The translations under genes and the position numbers were made by a program. DNA of 64,000 nt, from assembly GCA_030584085.1 (NCBI GenBank), contig CP129490.1, forward strand, positions 3,505,511 through 3,569,510, read 5' to 3'. The DNA is from Melioribacteraceae bacterium (GTDB taxonomy: Bacteria; Bacteroidota; Ignavibacteria; Ignavibacteriales; Melioribacteraceae). Of the stretch, positions 1 to 9,400 are shown piece by piece. The notes below the pieces were generated by a model, which did no database searches, had not been told where the DNA came from, and worked only from the letters and a program-made list of their open reading frames with translations. The number at the start of each line of letters is the position of its first letter. The stretch's first letter is position 1.

Positions 1-34
1 TTGAATCTTTTCATAAATCAAAACATCAAATTGG

Positions 35-607
35 ATGAGCGAAGAACTACTAATTGAGAAAGCTCAAAACGGAGATAGAGCCGCATTATCTCAGCTCGTA
101 AAAAATTACGAGCAGACGGTATATAATTTTTCGTTTAAGATTTGCCGAAATAAAGAACGAGCCGAACATACCATGCAAGAAACTTTTATGAGTATGGTAA
201 AAAACATCGGTCAGTTCAGCGGAAAATCTAAACTCTCGACTTGGCTTTATACCGTTGTTTCAAATCATTGTATGATGCTTGCTCGTTCACAAAAGAAACA
301 TGAACACGGTTCAATTTCTATTGATGATGATGAAGGTTTGATTTCGGAAAATAATATTGCCGATTGGAAAATTACCCCCGATCAAATTTCCGAAAACAAT
401 GAACTGCGGGAAATGCTTGACGAAGCAATTAAAAAATTACCAGCGGATTATAGAGTTGTTTTTTTGCTGCGTGATGTCGAAGGTTTATCAACAGAAGAAA
501 CCGGAAAGGTTACCGATCTCTCTATTGCTGCTGTTAAATCCAGACTTCATAGAGCGAGAGCTTTTTTAAGAAATGAATTAAATGCAAAACTAAGTTATGA
601 AAACTGA
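35..607 (+). CDS. ECF-type RNA polymerase sigma factor
   Basis: This is a 190-residue sigma-70 family protein of the extracytoplasmic-function size class. Region 2 lies at about residues 10-85, with YNFSFKICRNKERAEHTMQETFM and the region 2.4-like KSKLSTWLYTVV. Region 4 lies at about residues 130-180, with KLPADYRVVFLLRDVEGLS and the helix-turn-helix stretch AAVKSRLHRAR. It would direct RNA polymerase to a small stress regulon. Its last 11 bases overlap the next gene, which encodes a small zinc-type anti-sigma factor, so the two are translationally coupled and probably control each other. The ATG at 35 is close to the window edge and has no strong ribosome-binding site, but the protein is full length for the family. 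Confidence 0.9.
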   Translation: MSEELLIEKAQNGDRAALSQLVKNYEQTVYNFSFKICRNKERAEHTMQETFMSMVKNIGQFSGKSKLSTWLYTVVSNHCMMLARSQKKHEHGSISIDDDEGLISENNIADWKITPDQISENNELREMLDEAIKKLPADYRVVFLLRDVEGLSTEETGKVTDLSIAAVKSRLHRARAFLRNELNAKLSYEN

Positions 608-833
608 AAAAGTCAGCTGCAAAGAAGTAATGAATCACATTTGTGATAATCTTGGTGAAGACCTCGATTCACCGAGATGCGTTGCGATAAAATCACATTT
701 GGATAATTGCGATAGCTGTCAAAAATATTTTAAGAGTGTCGATACGACAATTCAGTTTTATAAAAAGTATAATGTTGAAGTTGATGATGATACACACAAA
801 CGATTACTTGATTTTTTAGGACTTGACGAATAA
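597..833 (+). CDS. small soluble zinc-finger anti-sigma factor
   Basis: This 78-residue protein overlaps the 3' end of the ECF sigma gene by 11 bases. It carries the H-x3-C-x2-C signature (HLDNCDSC, about residues 34-41), preceded by two more cysteines and a histidine (near MNHIC and SPRC). This is the ZAS zinc-binding anti-sigma motif. It has no membrane segment, so it should hold the sigma factor in the cytoplasm. In ZAS proteins such as RsrA, oxidation of the zinc thiols releases the sigma factor. A redox role here is an inference, supported by the OsmC-type gene that follows 54 bases later. Confidence 0.75.
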   Translation: MKTEKVSCKEVMNHICDNLGEDLDSPRCVAIKSHLDNCDSCQKYFKSVDTTIQFYKKYNVEVDDDTHKRLLDFLGLDE

Positions 834-887
834 CCATCCGCATTAATACCACAATAAATTTTAATACAATAAAACCGGAGTAAATAA

Positions 888-1322
888 ATGGATAACGTAC
901 ATTATTATAATACGACTGTTAGATGGACCGAAGGAAGAAAAGGTGAATTGATTGAGCCGACAATGCCGACAATTGAAGTTGCAACTCCTCCCGAGTTTCC
1001 AAAAGGAGTTCCAAATACATGGTCGCCTGAACATTTATATGTAGCGTCTGCAAATATTTGTTTGATGACAACATTTTTAGCAATTGCAGAAAATTCCAAG
1101 TTAGATTTTAAGAGTTTCGAATGCGACGGAGTTGGCAAGATGGAAAAAGTTGATGGTCGTTTTATGATTTCCGAAATTGTGTTAAAGCCAAAAGTTGTTG
1201 TTACGGAAGAAAAAGATATTGAACGCGCACAACGAATAGTGGAAAAAGCAGAAAATCATTGTTTGATTTCCAATTCGATGAAGACAAATATAAAATTAGA
1301 GATGAATGTAGTAGCAGAATAA
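888..1322 (+). CDS. OsmC/Ohr family thiol peroxidase-like protein
   Basis: This 144-residue protein has the OsmC fold pattern: an N-terminal beta meander with TVRWTEGRKGELIEP, then WSPEHLYVASANICLMTTFLAIAE, where the first conserved cysteine sits (about residue 58). A second conserved cysteine lies in AENHCLISNS (about residue 125). In OsmC/Ohr proteins these two cysteines reduce organic hydroperoxides. A ribosome-binding site CCGGAG precedes the ATG at 888. The gene follows an ECF sigma / ZAS anti-sigma pair on the same strand with a 54-base gap, so it may be co-transcribed with them or be their target. The exact substrate cannot be told. Confidence 0.85.
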   Translation: MDNVHYYNTTVRWTEGRKGELIEPTMPTIEVATPPEFPKGVPNTWSPEHLYVASANICLMTTFLAIAENSKLDFKSFECDGVGKMEKVDGRFMISEIVLKPKVVVTEEKDIERAQRIVEKAENHCLISNSMKTNIKLEMNVVAE

Positions 1323-1329
1323 ATGTTTT

Positions 1330-1357
1330 GTAGAGACTTGATTAATCAAGTCTCTAC
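1330..1357. repeat. dispersed palindrome, family A copy 1 (perfect 28 bp)
   Basis: This is a perfect palindrome with arm GTAGAGACTTGATT. It sits between two convergent genes (OsmC and DUF4097) and could act as a bidirectional terminator. Related copies occur at 5228-5275, 14547-14574, 14698-14725, 43929-43976 and 44028-44056, so it is a repeat family and not a one-off terminator. Confidence 0.85.
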
Positions 1358-1364
1358 GAAGGAT

Positions 1365-2480
1365 TTATGATTTTTTGAGGTAAACTTTTCCGTGTACCGT
1401 AGTTATTTTTATTTTATTTGACCCGGAACCAGTTACTCCGGTAGCGACAAGTTTATTATCGTGACTCTTCCATTTGCTTCCGGCATCTTCAACTTTTTCG
1501 GATAAGTTGAAATCACTTATAACATCAACATCATCTTCATCACCGTCATCGTAAATAATTTCAATTTCTATGTCCATTGAAAGATCGGCGGGAACATATA
1601 ATGTAATATCGCCGCTCATCGAAGAAAGTTTTACATCTCGTTTGCCTTCTGTTCCGACAACAGTAACTTCAACATCACCGCCCATTGTTGAGGCATCAAC
1701 CCAGCCTGCAATTTCTTTAATTAAAACACTTCCGCCCATAGTGGAAGCTTTTACATATTCGGCAGCTTTGTTTACCCTTACACTTCCTCCCATTGTACTT
1801 ACATTGGCACCGTTTATCGCTTCATCAACATTAATTGATCCGCCCATACTTTTCATTTTTACTTCTTTACCGGTTGAACCTTTACTGCTCTTTACATTTT
1901 TTTGAGTTACTGTTCCTCCCATAGTTGAAGCATCAACATCACCGATAACGTTTTCAACAAGAACACTTCCGCCCATGGTACTAACTTCACCGTCAACTTC
2001 GGAATCGATTAGTTCAATAGAACCGCCCATCGTTTTCAGTTCGAGATCACCTTTTAGATTTTTTAAGGAAAGAGAACCGCCCATGGTTGTTCCGGTTAAA
2101 TTTCCTTCAACATTTTCGATAGATATTCCACCGCCGGTAGTTTTGAGTTTAAGATCAAACTTATAAGGAACTTTTACTTTCACTTTTCCTTTGGTTGAAT
2201 TATTATGTGTTCTTGTTTCGAATTCGGTTGTTACTAAAACTCCGTTTGATGTTTCCGAAATGTCAACGATAACATCGTCAGCGTCTCTTCCGGTAATATC
2301 GACATCAACTTCAACAATGTTTTTATCCCAGCCTTCAATTTCAATACCCGCACCGGTTTTAAGATTAACTTCGAGTTTTTGTCCCGCTTTTACATTAATC
2401 TCTTTCTTTACTTGCGGATACGCAAAGATTACAGAAAGTGAGAACAGGATTGTTAATACAGCAAGTTTAGTTTGTTTCAT
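1365..2480 (-). CDS. exported DUF4097 beta-helix repeat protein (first of two)
   Basis: This 371-residue protein begins with a signal peptide (MKQTKLAVLTILFSLSVIF, cleavage probably after AYPQ). From about residue 110 to 290 it is built from short repeats of roughly 18-23 residues. Each carries T/S-M-G-G followed by S/D/T-hydrophobic, and eight MGG units are visible. This is the DUF4097 right-handed beta-solenoid, often annotated as a putative adhesin. The cell location is periplasm or surface. It is the last gene of a minus-strand operon after sigma, HEAT/anti-sigma and another DUF4097 gene, 18 bases from the latter. No catalytic residues are evident and the biochemical role of the family is unknown. 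Confidence 0.85.
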   Translation of the reverse strand: MKQTKLAVLTILFSLSVIFAYPQVKKEINVKAGQKLEVNLKTGAGIEIEGWDKNIVEVDVDITGRDADDVIVDISETSNGVLVTTEFETRTHNNSTKGKVKVKVPYKFDLKLKTTGGGISIENVEGNLTGTTMGGSLSLKNLKGDLELKTMGGSIELIDSEVDGEVSTMGGSVLVENVIGDVDASTMGGTVTQKNVKSSKGSTGKEVKMKSMGGSINVDEAINGANVSTMGGSVRVNKAAEYVKASTMGGSVLIKEIAGWVDASTMGGDVEVTVVGTEGKRDVKLSSMSGDITLYVPADLSMDIEIEIIYDDGDEDDVDVISDFNLSEKVEDAGSKWKSHDNKLVATGVTGSGSNKIKITTVHGKVYLKKS

Positions 2481-2498
2481 TTTTCCCCCAATGGTTAA

Positions 2499-3608
2499 TT
2501 ACTTTTTGTTGATTTGGATTTCACCTAAGTTGGTTTTCAAATTAATTTTTGCTCCGCCGCCGTTTATTAAAAATTCACCGACTACTCTACTGCGTTTATC
2601 TTCAATCTTACCCGGGAAGTCCGATCTGATAATTCTACTCTTATCTTTATTCCAATCGACGGTTGTAGCTTCGGCATCGATTGTTGCTTTTACATTTGAA
2701 GAAATTATTAATCTAATATCACCGGAGAATGCTTTTAAGTCCGATTCTTTGTTAGAAAGTGATAAGATTTCCGCTTCGATATTTCCCGCGGAAGTTTTTG
2801 CTTTAATGTTACCTGAAATTTGTTTTAGTTCGATATTTCCCGCACCTGTGTTAACGTCCACATCGCCGTTAGCTTTACCGACATAAATATTTCCGCCGTA
2901 TGTTTTTGCTTTAACACTGTTTTGTCCGGCAGTTAATCTTATATTGCCGCCGAAGGTTGTAAGTTCAACATCACCGGTTGATTCTTTGACGTCAATATTA
3001 CCGCCGAAGGTTGTAACCTTTTTAACATTATTAATTTTATTGAGACGAATATCTCCGCCCATCGTTTTTAATTCGGAAGATGATCCTTTAATATTTCCAC
3101 CTGAAAGATTTCCGCCTTGAGAAGAAATTTTTACATCGCCCGAAATATCTCTAAAAGTAATATCTCCCCCCATTGTTTCAAGCTGAGCGTTGCCGTTGAT
3201 ATTATGAACTTCTATATCACCGCCCATTGTATTTACTTTTACATTCCCGGTTAAATCATTTTGTATTTCGATATCACCGCCGGTTGTAAGCAGAGACAAA
3301 TTCATTTCGGAAGGAACGGTTATAAAATAATCAGCACTTCCACCCCATCCGTATTTACTGTTATATTTTACTGTAATTATATCACCGGATGACTTTACTT
3401 CGAGATACTCTGCTTCATTTTTGTCGAGTCCGTCAACTTTAAGAAGTACTTCGTTCTTGTTCCAAGTCTTAATGAAGATATCACCGGGATTAGCTTCCAA
3501 CTCAAGTGTTCCGCCCCTTTTTGCTTCTATGGTTTTTGTTACAACATCTCTCTGTGCAAAAACGACGGAAGCAAGCAACAGCATTAATATTGTTATCGAT
3601 TTATTCAT
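2499..3608 (-). CDS. exported DUF4097 beta-helix repeat protein (second of two)
   Basis: This is a paralogue of the neighbouring DUF4097 protein, with signal peptide MNKSITILMLLLASVVFA. The repeats from about residue 105 to 290 use T-M-G-G, T-F-G-G, S-Q-G-G and then A-G-N units, so they are less uniform than in the neighbour. The start is set at the ATG at 3608. A ribosome-binding site GAGGAG lies just upstream, inside the last codons of the preceding HEAT gene, and the longer reading from a GTG would include this site. Only one base separates it from the stop of the HEAT gene, which indicates translational coupling. It is probably a periplasmic or surface solenoid of unknown function. Confidence 0.85.
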   Translation of the reverse strand: MNKSITILMLLLASVVFAQRDVVTKTIEAKRGGTLELEANPGDIFIKTWNKNEVLLKVDGLDKNEAEYLEVKSSGDIITVKYNSKYGWGGSADYFITVPSEMNLSLLTTGGDIEIQNDLTGNVKVNTMGGDIEVHNINGNAQLETMGGDITFRDISGDVKISSQGGNLSGGNIKGSSSELKTMGGDIRLNKINNVKKVTTFGGNIDVKESTGDVELTTFGGNIRLTAGQNSVKAKTYGGNIYVGKANGDVDVNTGAGNIELKQISGNIKAKTSAGNIEAEILSLSNKESDLKAFSGDIRLIISSNVKATIDAEATTVDWNKDKSRIIRSDFPGKIEDKRSRVVGEFLINGGGAKINLKTNLGEIQINKK

Positions 3609-3609
3609 T

Positions 3610-4569
3610 TTAAAACTCCTCACGAATTAATGAAGCGGCTTTAAGTTTTATATATTCTTCATCGCCGTTTCCTAATTCATTATCAATAATATTTTTAAGT
3701 TCGTTATCTATAGATCTGCCTTGCAGTTTTAATTCTGCCAAGGCATTTATTGCCGCTACTTTAAGTCCGGGATTTGAATCGTTCGTAAGTGTGAACAAAT
3801 AAGCGTCTCTTATATCATCATCATACGGAAATTTCATTAACGCGTTTAAGGCTTCTCTTCTTACACCTGCGTTCTGATCTGTTTTGAGTGCATTTATTAA
3901 AGCTTGCTTAACTTTCGGATCCATTAAAGTTGATTGTGATGTTTGAGATGAAAGTGTATTTACTGACCTGATTCTTAAACCGGGATTATCGGAAGAAGTG
4001 AGAGCTGCAGCTAATAATCTTTGGATTCTCGGATCACTCGCGTCTCCTTTATAAGATATCGGTTTAACCGCGTCAAATTTAATTTCGATTTCTCCTTCAT
4101 CAGAAAAAGGATTTGCAAAACGAATGTTTGAAATGTTTATTTCGTTGTTGTCTATCGCATCAAGATCAACTTCGTTTTGATTCTTAGCCGGAATTGTTTG
4201 TGTATGCGATGAACTGAAAATTATATAACCGAGAAAGAAACCAACCAGCAAAGTTGTTGCCATCGCGAATGCCGGTTTGTAACTACCTACAAAAAGTTTT
4301 TCCCAAATCGATATTGATTTCTTTACGAATTTTTCTTTTTCGATTTCAATTTTGTTAAGCAATTCTTTTCTAAAATTTTGCAATGTATGTTCATTTACCG
4401 GAGATGGTTTTACATCTTGAACAGACGAATAGAATTTTTTTAATGATTCATATTCTTTTTTATATTCATCGGATTCAAGAATTTTATTTTCAATCAATTC
4501 TCTTTCTTCTTGATTAAGTTCATCAAGAACATATAACTCAATCATTTCCAGAATCTTTTCATGTTTCAT
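3610..4569 (-). CDS. membrane anti-sigma-like protein with HEAT repeats
   Basis: Three parts are visible in about 319 residues. The N-terminal helical region, about 1-60 (MIELYVLDELNQEERELIENKI), resembles the sigma-binding domain of anti-sigma factors but lacks the zinc-finger cysteines. One membrane segment lies near 95-115 (AFAMATTLLVGFFLGYIIF). The C-terminal region, about 175-310, has two or three HEAT-like helical repeats (DPKVKQALINALKTDQNAGVRREALNALMKF and the following unit). It lies directly behind an ECF sigma gene: the sigma stop TGA is followed by one base and then the ATG at 4569. I infer a membrane-anchored regulator whose HEAT domain senses a partner across the membrane. The sensing role is not shown by the sequence. 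Confidence 0.75.
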   Translation of the reverse strand: MKHEKILEMIELYVLDELNQEERELIENKILESDEYKKEYESLKKFYSSVQDVKPSPVNEHTLQNFRKELLNKIEIEKEKFVKKSISIWEKLFVGSYKPAFAMATTLLVGFFLGYIIFSSSHTQTIPAKNQNEVDLDAIDNNEINISNIRFANPFSDEGEIEIKFDAVKPISYKGDASDPRIQRLLAAALTSSDNPGLRIRSVNTLSSQTSQSTLMDPKVKQALINALKTDQNAGVRREALNALMKFPYDDDIRDAYLFTLTNDSNPGLKVAAINALAELKLQGRSIDNELKNIIDNELGNGDEEYIKLKAASLIREEF

Positions 4570-4570
4570 T

Positions 4571-5149
4571 TCAAACCTCAATTACACCTTTTAATTGGCT
4601 GCGCATTTTTTGTGACGCATTAAATAAATATCTTTTAACCGTTCCCTCTGCGCACTGCATCATTTCTGCAATTTCTTTTATTTTATATCCGTCAAAGTAT
4701 TTTAATGTAAATGCCATTTTTTGTTGAACAGGAAGTTGTTCCAATGCGTCGTTTATATATTTTTGGTTTTCATTACTCTCGGTTTCTTTTGCCAATGAAA
4801 TCTCAGATTCGATCATATCTCCTCTGGTTCTTATATCTTCTTCATTGTTATTCAATTCTTCATCCAATGATTTATGCATGCTTCTTTCTTTTCTCTCTTT
4901 GTGTGTTATGCAGACATTCGTTGTTATTCTAAAGAGCCAAGTTGAAAATTCACTTTTGAATTGGAAATTTTTTAATCCTCTAAAAACTCTTATAAAAACT
5001 TCTTGATAAATATCTTTTGCATCATCCTCATTGTTTCGGAACGACATTGCAATATTTATAACTTGACGGTCATAACGATAAACCAATTGTTCAAAAGCCA
5101 ATTGATCGCCTTTTTGTGCTTGTTTAATTAATTTAAAATCTTCTTGCAT
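4571..5149 (-). CDS. ECF-type RNA polymerase sigma factor
   Basis: This is a 192-residue sigma factor. Region 2 is at about residues 12-85 (FEQLVYRYDRQVINIAMSF, DIYQEVFIRVFRGLKNF, FSTWLFRITTNVCI). Region 4 is at about residues 130-185 (LPVQQKMAFTLKYFDGYKIKEIAEMMQCAEGTVKRYLFNASQKM). It opens a four-gene minus-strand operon: sigma, HEAT/anti-sigma, DUF4097, DUF4097. Very short junctions between the first three genes imply a single transcript and coupled translation. It is probably autoregulated and held inactive by the membrane protein encoded next to it. Confidence 0.92.
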   Translation of the reverse strand: MQEDFKLIKQAQKGDQLAFEQLVYRYDRQVINIAMSFRNNEDDAKDIYQEVFIRVFRGLKNFQFKSEFSTWLFRITTNVCITHKERKERSMHKSLDEELNNNEEDIRTRGDMIESEISLAKETESNENQKYINDALEQLPVQQKMAFTLKYFDGYKIKEIAEMMQCAEGTVKRYLFNASQKMRSQLKGVIEV

Positions 5150-5227
5150 AATTGTCGTCTCTTTACAATTAGACTAAGAAATTATAGAAAGGTTGTAGGG
5201 AAATATGTAGAAATTTACTGATTTTTT

Positions 5228-5275
5228 GTAGAGATTTGATCGCGCCATGGGCGGACAAGTTAATCAAATCTCTAC
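5228..5275. repeat. dispersed palindrome, family A copy 2 (long form)
   Basis: Arms of 13 bp (GTAGAGATTTGAT and its complement, 5228-5240 and 5263-5275) enclose an insert of 22 bases. The insert contains its own small hairpin, CGCC-ATG-GGCG, followed by GACAAGTT. The copy at 43929-43976 has nearly the same insert. The repeat lies between the thioesterase 3' end and the start of the ECF sigma operon. Confidence 0.8.
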
Positions 5276-5280
5276 GAAGT

Positions 5281-5751
5281 TTATTTTTGAAGCAAAATTT
5301 CCGGTATTTTAACCGCAATCACTTCACCTTTTGCACAGAGTTGCTCATCCGCAAAAAGTTCTACATCTACAATTACTTTTTTCCCTTTTACTTCACGAAT
5401 CTTTCCCTTTAGAATTAGCTCGGGACCGAGTGGAGTTGGTTTTAAATAAGTTACATTCAATTGTGCAGTTACAAATCGTAACGGCGGATCTGTATCCATT
5501 TCTCTGTTTTCATGTTTGTACATTGCCGCTGCAGCAGATCCTGTTCCGTGACAATCAATAAGCGAGGCAATTAATCCGCCGTAAACAAAACCCGGAATTG
5601 CGGTATGATAATCCTTTGGTGTGAATCTGGTAACAGTTTCTTCACCATCCCAATAAGTTTTTATTTGATGACCGCGATCGTTAAGTTTACCGCAGCCGTA
5701 ACAATGTGCCACGTCATCAGGATAGAAATCTTGAAATGCAAGTTTATTCAT
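5281..5751 (-). CDS. PaaI-family hotdog thioesterase
   Basis: This 156-residue protein has the hotdog-fold pattern of PaaI/YiiD-type acyl-CoA thioesterases. It shows HCYGCGKLNDRGHQIKTYW near the N-terminus, then the helix FVYGGLIASLIDCHGTGSAAAA (about residues 55-77), which holds the Asp used in the active site. The core strands VTAQLNVTYLKPTPLG and KVIVDVELFADEQLCAKGEVIAVKI follow. The N-terminal CYGCG stretch is typical of a subgroup annotated as PaaI family thioesterase. The acyl-CoA substrate cannot be predicted. It is monocistronic, flanked by a palindromic repeat and a small unknown gene. Confidence 0.8.
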   Translation of the reverse strand: MNKLAFQDFYPDDVAHCYGCGKLNDRGHQIKTYWDGEETVTRFTPKDYHTAIPGFVYGGLIASLIDCHGTGSAAAAMYKHENREMDTDPPLRFVTAQLNVTYLKPTPLGPELILKGKIREVKGKKVIVDVELFADEQLCAKGEVIAVKIPEILLQK

Positions 5752-5860
5752 AATTTTCTTTTGTGATTAGTTGAGATAAAATTTAAGAAATTTGCTGATG
5801 ATTGAAAACTTATAGTTTTTCGATTGTGAGTTTTAATGTAATCGGGATTTTAAGAATCGA

Positions 5861-6220
5861 CTACTCATTTAACCATTGATTGGCAGTTTCTAAATCGATA
5901 AAAAGCTTTACTTTCGCACCTCTGTTTCGACCAGTATTTTCCCAGAGTCTAATTTTTTCCAATTGTTTTTTATTAGTCACTATCGCCATCTTAATAATTG
6001 CGGGCATTATATGCGATTGATATTCCGCTAGCTCAAACAACTCAAAATCACTGAGATTATTTTCTTGTAATCTATCATCAGCCAATATTTTATCACAGCT
6101 ATTTCTCAAACACAGTTCGAACATTGTGTGACTGAATTGTTTTACATCATCAAGATTGTTGTTTACCCCCTCCGTGGTAATATAGAGGGTCTTGTTTTCT
6201 ATTCGATAATTTGATTCCAT
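5861..6220 (-). CDS. hypothetical protein, STAS/SpoIIAA-like
   Basis: This 119-residue cytoplasmic protein has no signal peptide or membrane segment. The alternation of strands and helices (YRIENKTLYITTEG, CDKILADDRLQ, IKMAIVTNKKQLEKIRLWENTGRNRGAKVKLFIDLETANQWL) resembles small STAS/SpoIIAA-like proteins. In those, a strand followed by ENTGRNRG and an FxDxxxAxxWL end is common. The function is unknown. It stands alone between a thioesterase and the giant secreted protein. The start ATG at 6220 is preceded by an AGAGG-type ribosome-binding site. Confidence 0.6.
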   Translation of the reverse strand: MESNYRIENKTLYITTEGVNNNLDDVKQFSHTMFELCLRNSCDKILADDRLQENNLSDFELFELAEYQSHIMPAIIKMAIVTNKKQLEKIRLWENTGRNRGAKVKLFIDLETANQWLNE

Positions 6221-6360
6221 AATAACCTCTCGATGTCTAAATTAAGATATGGAAAAAGTAAGATCATTGAAATAGAATTTTATGAAATGAGAAAATTTAT
6301 TGCTAGCAGTCACAAGATATTAGAACAATATATCTTGTAAAGTTATTGAAAGAAGATATA

Positions 6361-6387
6361 AAAAAAGGGAGTCCGTAGACTCCCTTT
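6361..6387 (-). terminator. rho-independent terminator of the giant type IX cargo gene
   Basis: A perfect 10-bp stem (AAAGGGAGTC, 6364-6373, with its complement at 6378-6387) has a 4-base loop. On the minus strand it is followed by a run of T (6366-6361). It lies 19 bases beyond the stop of the minus-strand gene that ends at 6406. Confidence 0.9.
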
Positions 6388-6405
6388 CCAGCCAAATGGA
6401 GGATG

Positions 6406-9400
6406 TTATTTTATCAACAACATCTTCCGGGAAAGATTAACATTCTCACCTTCCAGACTATAGATATAAATTCCGGAGGCGAGATTAGCACCATCAAAAA
6501 CCGACGAATGATAACCTGCTTGTAATTGTCCTTCTACAAGTGTCATCATCTTTTGTCCAAGAATATTATAAACATTCAAATGATAGTAGCCGGCTTTAGG
6601 AACGGCAAATTTAATTATCGTTGTGGGATTAAAAGGATTCGGATAATTTTGTGATAATTCATACTTGATAGGGATTTCATTATCGTCTTCCTTTACATCA
6701 GTAATTGTTCCGTTGCCAATCGATAATAAATTACTTCCTGATGCTTTACCGTTATTCAACTTATACGTTGATGAGATTTTGGAATTTGTATTGTTGGTTA
6801 GTTTCTTAAATTTAACAGCTCCAATATTTCCGTTTTGTATTTCTTGAGTACTAACACCGACAACCGTAACCTTACCATCCTTAACGGCTGTCTTTAGATT
6901 TGCATTCCCGGTTAATTCTGAATTTGTATTTATATACTCAAACTCGATCGGATTAAATTCAAAAGTAACTTCAGCCGATTGAACATTAGTTGAGTTTGCC
7001 AAATCAATAGGTATGGTTATCATTTCAGAGTTTTCAAATGACGCTCCTCCTAAAGCAATACTACTGCTTGGAGAAACGCTTGGGAATACAAAATCCCAAT
7101 CATGCAGATAGATGAAGAATATAATTCGTAAGTAATCGTCAATATCTACATTGCCGTCAAAATCAGCATCCGCATTTATAAACGCTTGTCCGCTTAATGG
7201 ATATAAACCAATCCAATGATAAATAACAGCGAGCGCATCGAATACGTCAACAATATAATTTAATGTAGCGTCGCCTCTATTAGTCGATGTACCTGAACCT
7301 GCGCTATATGCAACGGTTCCATTTACAACTGTCAAAGGATATTCCAGAACATCTACCGGGAATTCTGAAGTTGATGAAGTTAAATCTGTACTTCCGGCAT
7401 TTGCATCAATCACTTGGAATGTTAAGTAGAATAATGTTCCGTTTGCATTTATTGGAGTATTTCCCGAAAGAATTATATCAACTGTTCCGGGGAATGCGGA
7501 ATAAAATGTTCCGTTCCAAGCAAAATCGTTTACCAGCATACCTGGATCATATCCGCCGTATAAGAATTTCAATTTACTTGCGTTGAAATGAATTTTACCT
7601 TGCAGTAAATAATCGATTTTGAATCCGGTCGGTGCTGTCAGATCAATAGGAATTGTAACATAAGAACCGGCAACTGTTGTTGCGGATCCGATTGTAATGG
7701 TCGGATCAGTAACAGTATAATTTATTGTAAAGGAAGCATCACTGATATCAAAAGTGTTTGCATCATCGGTATCACTTACTCTTATTAAACATTCATTTGA
7801 ACTAATATTTGGAACAGCCCAAGCAAATGTACCTGTTGAAGCGTCAACCGAAGTTGCAACAGTATTCCAATTAGAGCCATTGTCTGATGAGAATTCAATA
7901 TTTACGTTTGTTACATCTGTGCTTGTCCATGTAATATTTTGTGTTGAACTACCTGCCCAAATTTCTCCGCCGTTAGGTGAAGTAACTTCAACAAAACTGC
8001 ATGAAGGAATTGGATCATTAGTGTTTCTGAAATATTCAGCTTCAACCGTAAATGCAGGATTTGGATTATGGTTAGCACCATATAGTCCAACTTCAGATAC
8101 TGCAACAGGAATTGTTCTTGTGACGATGTTTGTCCAGGTTGATCCGTCATAAGAATAATCAAATGCAAAATCATCACCTGTTCTAATAACGCGTAAGTAT
8201 GCGGGAATAGGTCCACCAATTGCTTGATTAATAGCAGCACCGAATGCAGCCCCATAACCGTTTGCGTAAAAATAATTCTGCCCGCCAAAGTATGTTTCGA
8301 ATCTTAATCTATAACCTGTTCCTTGAACAATTATTCCCTGCATCTGATATTGCACCGATGGAACTGAATTAAATTTAACCTCAACTCCGAAATCATCATC
8401 GAGAATTGTTTGTAAGATTCTTGGCGAGGAATTAGAAGCTAAATCATGCGAAACCCCGCTAGGGATTGATATTTCCAATACTCCATCGTTAATACCAAAC
8501 GTGGATTCTCCAGCTTGGTTTTCGTAAGGATCATAAATAGTCCAGTACGATTCAATATCCGGTCCACAGAATTGATCCGAAAATGGAAGTGAGCTTGCAT
8601 CTGGAGTTACAGTAATAGTAAAGTTTTGCTCGGCAGTTTCACCGTTTCCGTCATCTACTAAAAGTTGAACAGAATGTGTTCCCAAATTAGCGCTCGTAGG
8701 AGTTCCGGATAAAGTAGCACTGCCATTTCCATTATCTATAAAAGTTAACCAGCTTGGTAATGTTGGGGCAGTAATTGTAAGAATATCTCCGGCATTCGGA
8801 TCCGAAGCTGTAATGTTATAATTATAAGCTTGATCAACTTGTGCATTTGTAATCGGAGAACTTGTAAATTGTGGTGTAAAATTCCCACTCAACGGTTCTA
8901 TCGAAATTGTTCCCCAAGTTACATCAGCCATATGTGTTATTAAAAGTACTGAACCGTTTCTATCCGCTATATCCGCCGAAATCATATAGCTCGCAGGTTC
9001 GGTATCGCCATCTGCCCAAATCTTAACGGAAAATTTACTTTGTCCACCACCGATATCTTCGGACTTAGCTTTTAATAAATATTTTGTATTGTAACTCATA
9101 GAATAACTCTGTGATGCAACAATACCTGAAGTATACGTGAGAATTCTTAATGAATTAAAATTTCTGATCCAGCCGATTGCTTCAAGCGGCCATTGAGTTC
9201 TTGGAGAGGCTGTTCCGGTATGACCTTGCCAACCGATTGCAAAACCAACACCTGATCCACTTGTAGTAGAATGAATAGTCATTTCGGCTGTAACTTCATA
9301 GTTGGTTGTCCAGGATTCATCACCCAAAACAATTAATCTATCATAACCTGACTCTGTAGTACGAATTCCATTGGGAGTTAATTCCCATAAACCGTCAACT

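Noticed and set aside
1570-2886. Long plus-strand reading frames opposite the DUF4097 genes
   Set aside because: They are shadows caused by the repeated codons of the DUF4097 repeats and have no start signals or family similarity.
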